Shown in pieces: positions 10,623 to 20,958 of a stretch of DNA of 64,000 nt. The stretch comes from Puffinus mauretanicus (lineage: Eukaryota; Chordata; Aves; Procellariiformes; Procellariidae), in contig JAJKFH010001315.1 in assembly GCA_023333565.1 (NCBI GenBank), positions 2,456,501-2,520,500 on the forward strand, given 5' to 3'. Both the position numbers and the translations under genes were made by a program. The stretch's first letter is position 1, and each line of letters opens with the position of its first letter. Under the pieces are notes generated by a model, which was not told the DNA's origin, made no database searches, and saw nothing but the letters and a program-made list of their open reading frames with translations.

Positions 10623-11119
10623 AACCTGTCAGTAGAAGTTCAAACAGCAAAGCAGAATTTTGAAACTGTACAGAAGTTAGATTTTAACTTGAATTTGTTT
10701 ACTGTTTTGTTCCAATATTTGTGCTAGTTTACAGTGCAATATATTTTCCATGAACTCAACATGTGTTTTTCCCTTAACTTGCACTGTGATCAAATCCATG
10801 AGTATACTGTGACAAATTGTATAGCATAACAATGGAAAGTTGTAACGCACTTGGATTTCATGAACTTTTTTAAGACTGTACTGTGATCTGACTGCTACTT
10901 TAAAGAACTAATATGACCACACTAATAGGTCCCCAATGCATCTGGTTTTACCCAAGGACTGGGTTAGCTCCAGAAAAACCAGTCCTATTACAGATCTAGG
11001 ATTTCATTACAGCCTAGACAGTAAGTCAGCAATACTGAAAAAGAAAAATGAAAGCACTACACTTGCTTTCTTAAAGCACCTCATTTACTGTGCTATTGTA
11101 CTGGCAAGCCTAGTACATT
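10623..11119. other. Unique DNA between CR1 copies
   Basis: About 500 bp without a recognisable repeat or gene. A short open frame on the + strand near 10936-11119 has no known similarity. Confidence 0.55.
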
Positions 11120-11178
11120 TTGGGATTTGGAGTAGATGATCTTTAAAGGTCCCCTCCAACCCAACCCATTCTATGATT
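11120..11178 (+). mobile_element. Very short CR1 3' tail
   Basis: About 59 bp carry the end of a CR1 3' UTR: GATTTGGAGTAGATGATC, then TTTAAAGGTCCCCTCCAACC, then CCATTCTATGATTTT. No coding sequence is present. It is an extremely 5'-truncated insertion, on the same strand as its neighbours. Confidence 0.75.
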
Positions 11179-11274
11179 TTCCACTTAACTGTGCATATCC
11201 TTGCTTTTGCATTTTGCAACACAATCTTAATATCCATTCAGTGTTTTGGATATTACATATTGGTCATCTTTCAT

Positions 11275-12047
11275 GACCGGACACTCCAAGAACTGGAGGG
11301 AAACCCCATGGACTGGAGGAAAGCAAATGTCACTCCTAACTTCAAGAAGAGCAAGAAGGAGGACTCAGGGAACTACAGCTTGGCAGAAAAGGACCTAGGG
11401 GTCCTGGTGGACACCAAGTCGAACATGAGACAGCAATGTGCCTTTGCAGTAAAGAAGGCTAATGGTATCCTGGACTGCATTAGACAAAGTATTGCCAGCA
11501 GGTCGAAGGAGGTGATCTATTCAGCACTGGTGAGGCCACACCTGGAGTGCTGTGCCCAATTTTGGGCTTCTCAGTACAAGACAGACATGGGCAGAGTCCA
11601 ACGAACAGCCACAAAGATGATTAAGGGACTGGAGCATCTCTCCTGTGAGAAGAGGCTGAGAGAGCTGGGACAGTTTAGCCTAGAGAAGAGAAGGCTTGGG
11701 GGAATCTGATCAATGTATATAAATACCTGGAGGGAGGGTGTAAAGAACACGTAGCCAGGCTCTTTTCAGTGGTGCCCAGTGGCAAGGCAAGAGGCAATGG
11801 GCACAAACTGAAACATAGGGGGTTCCATCTGAACATCAGGAAACATTTCTTTAATGTGAGGGTGACTGAGCACTAGAACAAGTTGCCAATAGAGGTTGTG
11901 AAGTCTCCATCCTTGAAGATATTAGAAAAACGCCTGGACATGGTCCTGGGCAGTCTGCTCTAGGTGGGTCTGCTTGAGCAGGGGGGTTGGACAAGATGAC
12001 CTCCAGAAGCCCCTTCCAACCTCAACCATTCTGTGATTTTGTGACTG
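11275..12047 (+). mobile_element. CR1 LINE with large internal deletion
   Basis: The copy starts in the RT fingers ([22 protein letters not shown]) and at about 11380-11385 jumps directly to [16 protein letters not shown], which lies beyond the catalytic core. The whole segment with motif A, the PQG box and FADD (roughly 700-750 bp in the other copies) is missing. The frame stays open across the junction to 11709, then the 3' coding region and UTR follow, ending CCATTCTGTGATTTTGTGAC near 12043. It shares unusual variants with the minus-strand copy at 19863-20355, so both are of one subfamily. AGC at the junction may be microhomology. Confidence 0.9.
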
Positions 12048-12084
12048 TATGAGAACAGAAAAGAAAACTAATGTTGTCATTCTA

Positions 12085-13125
12085 TTGGAACTGACAAATT
12101 TGGTGGCCTTCTATAAGGAGGTTACAGTGTTGGTGGATAAGGGAAGAACAACTGATATTATCTACCTGGACTTCTGCAAAGCATTTGACACTGTCCCGCA
12201 AGACATCCTTGTCTCCGAATTGGAGAGACATGGATTTGATGGATGGACCACTCAGTAGATAAGGAATTGGCTGGATGATTGCACTCAAAGAGTTGCAGTC
12301 AATGACTCGATGTCCAAGTGGAAACCAGTGTCGAGTGGCGCTCTTCGGGTTGGTGTTGGGACCAGCGCTGTTTAACATCTTTGTTGGCAACATGGACAGT
12401 GGGATTGAGTGCACCCTCAGCAAGTTTGCTGATGACATAAACCTGTGTGGTCCGTCCAACACACTAGAGGGAAAGGATGCCATCCAGAGGGACCTGGACA
12501 AGCTCGAGAAGTGGGCCCATGTGAACCTCATGAGGTTCAACAAGGCCAAGTGCAAGGTCCTGCACCTGGGTCGGGGCAATCCCAAGCAGAAATACAGGCT
12601 GGGCAACTAGCTGATTGCGAGCAGCCCTGCCGAGAAGGACTTGGGGGTACTGATGGATGAAAAGCTCAACATGACCCGGCAATGTGCACTTCCAGCCCAG
12701 AAAGCCAACCGTACCCTGGGCTGCATCAAAAGAACCATGGCCAGCAGGTTGAAGGAGGTGATTCTCCCCCTCTACTCCGCTCTCATGAGACCGCTGGAAT
12801 ACTGCATTCAGCTCTGGGGCCCCCAACATAAGAAGGACATAGACCTGAGCGAGTCCAGAGGAGGGCCACAAAAATGATCAGAGGGATGGAGCACCTGTCC
12901 TATGAGGAAAGGCTGAGAGAGTTGGGGTTGTTCAGCCTAGAGAAGAGAACGCTCCAGGGAAACTTTACTGTAGCCTTCCAGTACTTAAAGGGGGCCTACA
13001 AGACAGCTGGAGAGGGACGTTTTATAAGGGTGTGTAGTGACAGGACAAGGGGTAATGGCTTTAAACTGAAAGAGAGTAGATTTGGATTAGATATTGGGAA
13101 GAAATTCTTCACTGTGAGGTGGTGA
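12085..13125 (+). pseudogene. CR1 ORF2 RT/C-terminal remnant with several breaks
   Basis: Visible RT blocks are [12 protein letters not shown] (near 12160-12195) and catalytic FADD at 12425-12436, followed by [17 protein letters not shown], [10 protein letters not shown] and [16 protein letters not shown]. The frame is broken by a TAG at 12256-12258, a shift before 12275, a TAG at 12608-12610 and another shift near 12870. A few bases are lost in the PQG-box region (about 12340-12352), where the motif reads through to a damaged [14 protein letters not shown] frame. It is clearly a dead copy, more decayed than the inner element at 7946-9920. Confidence 0.88.
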
Positions 13126-13290
13126 GGCACTGAAGCAAGTTGCCCAGAGAAGTTGTGGATTCCCCATCCCTGGAAGTGTTCAAGGCCAGGTTGGATGGGG
13201 CTTTGAGCAATCTGGTCCAGTGAAAGGTGTCCCTGCCCATGGCAGAGGGGTTGGAACTAGATGATCTTTAAGGTCCCTTCCAACTCAAAC

Positions 13291-13330
13291 CATTCTTCAC
13301 TATATGGTGAAAATTAAAATCACCAAGCTC
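13291..13330 (+). repeat. 40-bp CR1 tail extension, copy B, with hairpin
   Basis: Identical to 297-336, including the TGGTGA/TCACCA stem. Here ATAGAAATTCACAG follows where the other copy has the CR1 octamers. Confidence 0.85.
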
Positions 13331-16300
13331 ATAGAAATTCACAGATTTTTGAACCATTATAGTGGAAATGCTATGCAAGGTTCGATGCAAAACTTTAATT
13401 TGCAAGCAAAGATGATCTCCTGCCCTGAGACCAAGGATATCTCAGTTCAGATCCTCAGCAACAGGTTTATAGGTATGATATTGGATAAACCATTTAATAA
13501 TTTAATCTCTCCTTGCCGTTTCTTACAGGCAAAATATAGACAACAATTCACTGTGTCAGAGGGCAATTAGACTTGATTTTGCATCAGTATATATATACAC
13601 ACTTGATGTATTTGAACAGGAATAGAGTAATATCCGTTTTGACAATGTCAAAAGTCAAAGTCAAAATGAATATATATTAAATGATCAAGCACTACAGTGA
13701 AGAACACCACAGAAAATATAGCAACAGCTCACAGTAAAATGCATTTCTCCTTACATACCAGAATAGACAGCTCACTGTATTTTTATTTTATTTTAGGTTC
13801 ACAGTGTAGCTTCACACTTAGCTGTACTGGTACAAAAGAAAGAGAAAAGGAACAAGTGGTTGATAATGGAAGCTGCTCAAACTGACAAAAAGGTTCTGTT
13901 CAAGAAACTACAGCTCAAGGTCTGAGTCATCCTCTAGCAGTACCTATTTCTCTTATTTGACTATGCTTACAGCCAAGAGTGATTAAACTCTTAAATTATG
14001 TGTAGTTCAGTACTTAAGTAGCCAAGGCTTAGGTGCTTAGCACTTTCATGAAGAATACCCTAAGCGGTACTTGCTAAAGTGCTAGGGGTGTTGGGAACAG
14101 CATTTTGTGAGCTGCTTCTGCTCATGTTTCTCTTTCAACAATCTGTTTGTCTCTTTGGAGCAGAAGCACATGCCATACGGGGCAGAAAGCAGTAAAGCTG
14201 TGACATTCTTCCATACCTCCAGCAGTCTGCTTTTTGTATCAGGAAGGCTTATTTCTATGCAGAATTCAGGCATAATACATACAAAATCCTAACTAACCAA
14301 AATTAATGCTGCTTAAAGGGGAAATGCCACTGAGCTTGCTAGAAGTCACTTCCCAAGCATCTCGGACACAAACGTAAGCTATTCCTCCAGAAAATGAGGC
14401 TGGAGCCCCTTCTCCTTGCTTGTGTCATGTAACCAGGCTGAAAATGTGGTGCATGTCTAGCGCTCCCTTTCTCGGATATGACTTAGCAAGCTATGCAGAG
14501 ACACACCAGGCAGAAGCTACAATGGTTTCACAACGAACGAGGAGGAGAAAACAAGCTGCCATAACCTTTTTATCTGCAGCTATTTCTCATACTCCCTAGC
14601 AGTTGAGGGAAGAGAGCAGATAAGGTCTTAAGTTTCATATGGGTCAGCTGCATTTCCCATAACAAAATCTACAGAATAATAAAAAAGATACATGGAAAAG
14701 ACTAGACAAATAGTACTAGAACTTGATACATAAAAGCATTTGTACGCAAATTAACAAATTACAGATTTATGTTGGACAACGGTTAAAAAAGGGCGAGATA
14801 AATGACTTGACAGTCATAATTGCTATATGCAAGGAGAAAACAGGATGTTGAGTTCACTGTGTAAACAAAATCACGGCTGTGCTTAGGACTGCAATTTCTA
14901 CAAAAAAATATCACTACAGTATGGGTTTTAAATAAGTTCTTCTTTTCAAATCAACTGCTTGAAATTAATTGAAATCTGCTATTCAAAACATATCTAATCT
15001 CACCTGTATTCTGCAGAAGATAGCCCCGATATTTCAGTGTTGGAATCTGATTTATGTGACAGGCTCAAAGCAGCTCTGATACCTCAGACCTTAACCTGAG
15101 TCTATTATTGCTTTGTCAGAGAGGCACTGGTTAACACTTAGTAAGGAAGCTTTGTCCACCCACGATATTTTATCAGTCCAAAGAAAGGCTCACACACCTG
15201 GCTGGAAAAGTACCTTACTGTTTCATGGGGACGCTTAGATCTGTGCTGAAAATTTGACGCATAATCTAGCTACCGCTAATTCCCCGACTACTGCATAGAA
15301 TGGAATATCTAGTGTTTGTCAGACCTTCCTGCTATCATTCTCATCATTACACAGAATTTAAGGGAAAATTAAATGTATAGATATTCTAAGAAACTGATAC
15401 TTAAACACTTCAGTGACAACAAGAAATGCAGATTATTAGCAGCCATATTATGAAGGGAGACAAAGCTGAGATGTGGTGCATTTGAATCAGATGACATTAC
15501 TGAAGCTTCCTGTCACATTTCATATTAGGAAAAAGAAAAGGATCTTAATCCAAATGTTCGTTCTTAGAAATGCAGACTGTATTTTCACCGTTGTAAGGCA
15601 ACCCACTGTCTGTTGGGTTGTTACTTGGATCTTTTCTTGCATTCAGCAATGTCCTAACTCACTACAGATGCATTAATACACAATTTTACACCACAGTTCA
15701 GCTAAGCAAAGTTCAGTCTTGCCTTTCCAATATACTGTGAGGTTGCCTGTAGAAATACTCTGTTACTAATTCAACTCAATTTGAATTTACACATCTTTAT
15801 CCAAAGATTTCCTGTTGTCCCATAACTATTAATCCAGTTGTGTTAGCACTAGTATTTTCAGAGGGTGTTGCCATCATTCCCCTGAACAGTAGTACAACAA
15901 GCAATTATACCGGTAGATGAGCCAAAGCCATTTTCATACAACGAGTAAAATTTCCAAAAGCACTTCAATGATCTGGGTAACGTCTACAGTGCTTCTCTAT
16001 GAGACATATTAGGCCTGAAATCTGTCTCAACAAGGCTCTTACCTGTAAATGAGCTAGAGATGATAGCCCGCAGCTACATGAATAATCCCACTGTATCAAA
16101 AAGTGCTCGCTTAAATATGTAAACACTATGTATGTTTTTATGCCATTTACAATCCAAACTACATACAATCTCTAGACATAGGTAAGAACTTAGTGGGCTG
16201 GACATTCAGAAACCGCTTTCAGAATCTAGTCTTTCCGTGAAATGCCGAACAAAATTTAGACATAGAGATAAGATGTAGATAGATAAGCATAGATTGATTG

Positions 16301-17014
16301 GAGCTATCCAACAGGAAAAGACACACATGGAGAGCTTTTTCTTAACTTTTCCCGCTTTCTAAGACTTCAGCATCACACTCAGAGACCGATGCTTATTTTC
16401 AGAAATAACCTGGGATTTAGATTACTCCCCTAGGTAAAGAGAGGGTTTAGTTTCCTAAGAATTGCTGTGGTGTTATTTTTTTTTAAACACAGTAATTATT
16501 CAGTGTAAATTACAGAAGCAATTTACAGACAGAGGACTGAAATTCCAGGCTCCTTTCTCTCAATAATTGCATTAATCCCTGAAGTACAGTGCCTTGACCC
16601 TTCAAGTCTGCCCTCTCTTTCCCATTGAATTTGGAGTTCATTCCTGCAAAGTGATTCATGTTTAAAAGGAAAGGAAAATGCTGCTATCCCCAGATTGCCC
16701 TAGTACAAAAAGTAGGAGATGAAGGCTCAAAGAGCTTCTGCTTGAAAAGAGAACTGAGTGTAGGTTACCCACTTTCTGAGCAAGTATTCTAAACATTAAG
16801 TACTGCTGTAAAAAGGAGGACAACATCAACATCACTGGATTCACTTTAAAAGGAAAGAGCAAGACGGGATCAATTCACTGAAAGAATGCCTGGAGTCACT
16901 TGTTTTCAGCAAAGATGAAGTCTATGAATCCCAAGGGAATTGAGATCAGCTGTAAGCCTGACTCAGGCCCAAAAAAATACATTTTATTTGACATTTCACA
17001 TTTAGATTCAATTT
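13331..17014. other. Unique AT-rich DNA, no gene seen
   Basis: About 3.7 kb without recognisable genes or interspersed repeats. A short TA/CA run lies near 13590-13603. All open frames are below about 70 codons and unrelated to known families. Confidence 0.6.
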
Positions 17015-17084
17015 AATTTATAACATTAGTTGTTTCTTAATCCATGAGATATAATTTATAACATTAGTTGTTTCTTTATTCATG
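17015..17084 (+). repeat. Two-copy tandem duplication, 38-bp period
   Basis: The units 17015-17046 and 17053-17084 (AATTTATAACATTAGTTG, then TTTCTT) match at 30 of 32 bases, with six bases between them. This is a recent local duplication, probably replication slippage. Confidence 0.85.
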
Positions 17085-19624
17085 CATTTCAATCATGATA
17101 TGCCAGCCTTTCTCACTCAGTGTAGGAATACAGGCTGTCTGCTATTCTCAAGACATATTCGTGACTTTGGTCAGAGTATTTTATTTCCTTTAAGATGCCA
17201 ACACCACTCAGTCATTAAATGAGTTAAAACAAAAATGTTCCATGGCTTTCACTACTAATACTAAAACAGTAATTGAGGATAAAGAAGTAGCAGCTTTTGC
17301 AATTATAATATAAAAGGCATAAATATGGAAATTTGCTGCTGCTGTGAGAGTCCACTGATTCTGGTGGAGCTATGACTCAAGACACCAGAAAAAAAATTTG
17401 GTCCAAAATGTTCATCTTAATTGAATTATGTTTCATTAAACACAAAAACCCTTTCAATCTTCCAAGTCACTTTGGTAGAGAATTGATGATGGTCTGTGCT
17501 TAATTATAGAATATTGTCTGACATAAACTGATATCAAATCATTGTACGTCTCTGTTAACTAATGAGATAGAGCAGATACATTTACTCTCCTCTCTTGATT
17601 TTAGTCAGATGTTGGAATGAATTTTTAAAGCAACTGCTAAAGTAAATAAAAGTGAAGAGTTGACTGATAAGGCCATCACTGAAGGAATCCTTTAGGAATA
17701 TCAGCACTAGACTGGGTGGAACATCACTTACAATTCTGACCCATATTTGGTATAATAGCTAATCCTTTCCCTCTGAAAAATTAAGCTCTCATCCATCTAC
17801 CATGAATTCAATTGAGAAAGGAAAGGAAGTGGGTACTATGCAAACAAATAACCTTGTGAAATAGAGATCTTCAGACAGAGACACTCACCTGTCAGTGCTG
17901 GCAGGGGCTAATTTAGTACGTTTAGTGATTGTTTTTTATAATTGTAGATTGTTTCAATTATGTCTTGAGATAAAGAAGTGCTAGAACACTACAGCACATC
18001 ATTGCTGCTGTGCTGCTGCAATTCACTGAAATTAACTTGTGGCTTACCTTTTTTATAATGCCAGCATTTCCCTCTTTCTGAGCAAAAATGAATGCATTGC
18101 ACAGTAGCACATACTCTCCTATTATGATCTTTCTTTTTTACTCTGGGGATTATCGCACTATTTAGATTTGAATACTCTGCACCTTGCCCTATTTTTATCC
18201 AGCAGAATCTAACAGAAGTAATTCCATTACAAAGTTCTGAAGGCTTTAAAAAAATGCCATAGGAAACAAATATTTTAAGAAAAAAGCAACTGTGGAGACA
18301 GTTTTCTGTCTGACATCTGACAGAAAACATGTTTATCAGCCCTAGTGTGTATTTATAAGCTAAAATAATTAAAATACAATATCAATTAAAGAAACAGATG
18401 TAGATGTGGGAAAGGACTGTAGCATATGTTTAGAATCATGTGAGCATGTTCCCATTTGTGAAAGATACTCTGTCAACATTTTTTTAAATGTAAAGCCAGC
18501 ATTTCAACCACAATTATTAAATGTGGCTACAATCAGAAGAAGTTACTAGGCAAAAGTCTTATTCAGTTGATCTGTTCTCCATATGTAGTCAGTCCAAGTG
18601 TACTCACTTAAGTGATAAAAATAAATTGTCACCATTTTTTACTCCTGTTAGCTCTGTACAGCCAAATATGGCTAAAAGGAAGTGAGTTGTGTTCTATTTT
18701 AACTCCTGCACCACCAACAGATGATCTAGTTGACGAATCTGTATTATTGATGATACCATACAAGCCAGAAAGCACACAGCTTGACTGTGCAGGAAGACAT
18801 GATGCGAAGGATGTGGTTTAATTAGGCCACGGCTTTATTAACTCATCTGGCAACATTACCCAGCAATATGTCATACAGAGCAGGTCATCATTCTTTCATT
18901 GATTGTTCCAACCTATTTTGAAGGTTGCTGTCAACTTTCCCTCCTTCCAGACTAATTCCAGCTGTTGCTGGGGCCTCATCATCTTCTCCTCATATGTACC
19001 CTCAAGAGTGCTACCTGCTAAGCTGCCGTATTTTGAACCTAACCTCTTGGCCTAGCCAACTGTGGCCTTTAAAAAGGTAGACAGAACTTCCAAACCATTG
19101 GACTTGATCAATGTGTGGCAAAGAGTCAGGTTTTTTTCCCCCCCTAGACCTCATGGAAGGCAGCAAACAACACATTATATACAACAGGTCATAAAAAGAG
19201 GCAGTTCTACTTTGACCTGAAGGTAATGGTCACTGATGAGCAGTAAGAAGGCTCATAACGGTAAAGAGCTGACTATATTTCTTCAGCCCAGCATTCAATC
19301 CTTCAACACCTTTTCTCTAAGTAAGGTCCCTCAGTGATTCATTATCTCAAGAAAGAAGAGAGCAGTAGAAGAACTAAATATGGTTTCCCACTGTTAGTCA
19401 GATCAAAACTTCTTTACCCATAGATTTCAAAGAACACTTTTAGATTTCAGTTTGCAAATGGGCACTAGAAAATAGCTTAGTTTCTCTACGAGCTTTTACA
19501 CAAAGTGATTATAGCCTTTCCTTCTTTGCCTGGCAATTAGAAGACATGTTGAGTTCAGGACAGAAGAATGGCCAAAGCTTCACTACAGCTATTCTCATTT
19601 AGCTGATAGACCTTTACAATGTGG
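17085..19624. other. Unique AT-rich DNA, no gene seen
   Basis: About 2.5 kb with no recognisable gene. The longest open frame (minus strand, 18330-17989, 113 codons counting a possible non-ATG start) has no similarity I can name. Confidence 0.55.
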
Positions 19625-19800
19625 AGGATGATCTGGATCATGGAAAATAGATCATCTAGTCCTTTGTCTAAACCAGTTCTGACAGATATTTCTCTAGCTT
19701 TGTGGTTCCATGAATAATTCTCTTAGTGGAAGATCTTGCTCCTAGTGTCTCACTACTGACTTTCCAGCGTCTCCCCTAGTTCTTGCCTTCAACTTTCCTG
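19625..19800 (-). mobile_element. Possible old CR1 3' fragment
   Basis: GATCATCTAGTCC (about 19649-19661) matches the reverse complement of a CR1 3' UTR. The following bases loosely follow the order of an old CR1 subfamily (an AATAATTCTCTTAGTG block). Divergence is high, and this may be chance. Confidence 0.25.
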
Positions 19801-19862
19801 AAATAAATGATTGTTTGCCCCCTTCTTTAAACTGGATATGTAAAATGTTAAATGAAAATAAA

Positions 19863-20355
19863 AATCACAGCATCACAGAATGGTTGAGGTTGGACTTCTG
19901 GAGGTCATCTTGCCCAACCCCCCTGCTCAAGCAGACCCACCTAGAGCAGACTGCCCAGGACCATGTCCAGGCGTTTTTCTAATATCTCCAAGGATGGAGA
20001 CTTCACAACCTCTATTGTTCTAGTGCTCAGTCACCCTCACAGTAAAGAAATGTTTCCTGATGTTCAGATGGAATCCCCTATGTTTCAGTTTGTGCCCACT
20101 GCCTCTTGCCTTGCCACTGGGCACCACTGAAAAGAGCCTGGCTACGTGTTCTTTACACCCTCCCTCCAGGTACTTATATACATTGATCAGATTCCCCCAA
20201 GCCTTCTCTTCTCTAGGCTAAACTGTCCCAGCTCTCTCAGCCTCTTCTCACAGGAGACATGCTCCAGTCCCTTAATCATCTTTGTGGCCGTTCGTTGGAC
20301 TCTGCCCAGTATGTCCATGTCTGTCTTGTACTGAGGAGCCCAGAACTGGACACAA
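19863..20355 (-). mobile_element. CR1 LINE 3' fragment, inverted partner of 11275-12047
   Basis: Read on the minus strand, this starts at CCAGTTCTGGGCTCCTCAG and covers the C-terminal coding blocks (RRTTK-like, LEKRRL-like) and the 3' UTR. It ends CCATTCTGTGATGCTGTGAT at the left edge. It shares subfamily-specific variants with 11553-12042: CTTGGGGGAATCTGATCAAT, GAACACGTAGCCAGGCTC and GAGCACTAGAACAA. It lacks 8-9 bases in two places where the other copy has them, and the reverse is also true. No long open frame remains. Confidence 0.93.
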
Positions 20356-20661
20356 AATCATTTTATAAAGTAGGTTTTTATATTAGGTCAGGTTAGAAAA
20401 GAGAAGAATTAAACTGCACTGGACACCAGCATAATTCTGGATGTAAATACAGATTAATTTGTTCTTAAAAACTACCAGGGATGGAGATTCCACAAGTGCC
20501 CCCACCCCTAACTACATTAGATCAGCTAGGCTCCCAGTGGCTAGGATTACTGTAAAGAATGGGGAAATAGTGCTGGATGGTTCATCTTTGCTATGAAAGA
20601 AGTGGACATTACATATACAAATATCTGCATGTGTACAAATAGCTAAAAAGTGTCCATAAAG
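20356..20661. other. Spacer between two CR1 fragments
   Basis: About 300 bp of AT-rich DNA. I recognise nothing in it. Confidence 0.5.
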
Positions 20662-20958
20662 AAGATGGAGCCAGTCTATTTCCAGTGGTGCCCAGTGACA
20701 GGGCAAGAGGCAATGGGCACAAGCTGGAACACAGAAGGCTCTGTCTGAATATCAGAAAACACATTTTTCCTGTGAGGGTGAATAAGCACTAGCACAGGTT
20801 GCCCAGAGAGGTTGTAGAGTCTTCATCCTTGGGGATATTCAAAAGTCATCTGGATATGGTCCTTTGTAGCCTGTCCTAGGTGACCCTGCTTGAGCAGGGG
20901 GTTGGGCAAGATGACCTTCAGATGTCACTTTCAACCTCAACCATTCCGTGATTCTGAG
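20662..20958 (+). mobile_element. CR1 LINE 3' fragment, older
   Basis: The blocks run in CR1 order: GGAGCCAGTCTATTTCC, CAGTGGTGCCCAGTGACAGG, GGCAATGGGCACAAGCTGG, TTGCCCAGAGAGGTTGTAG, CCCTGCTTGAGCAGGGGG. The copy ends CCATTCCGTGATTCTGA. It is more diverged than the copy just upstream on the opposite strand and lacks an open frame. Confidence 0.9.

Larger units (their letters stand above)
12049..13340 (+). mobile_element. CR1 LINE, starting at the tail of the preceding CR1
   Basis: This 5'-truncated CR1 begins within a few bases of the end of the deleted copy. Clear homology starts at [11 protein letters not shown] (about 12085), and the 36 bases before that are uncertain. It runs through the RT core, the C-terminal region and a 3' UTR with the GGTTGGATGGGGCTTTGAGC block, then ends in the same 40-base extension as 297-336 (13291-13330). 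No octamer tail follows, so its 3' end is cut or mutated. Its closest relative in the window is the copy at 1-350. Confidence 0.93.

Noticed and set aside
18612..18821. 69-codon frame with a hydrophobic N-terminus like a signal peptide
   Set aside because: It is short, with no splice sites or known homology. The hydrophobic run comes from T-rich DNA.
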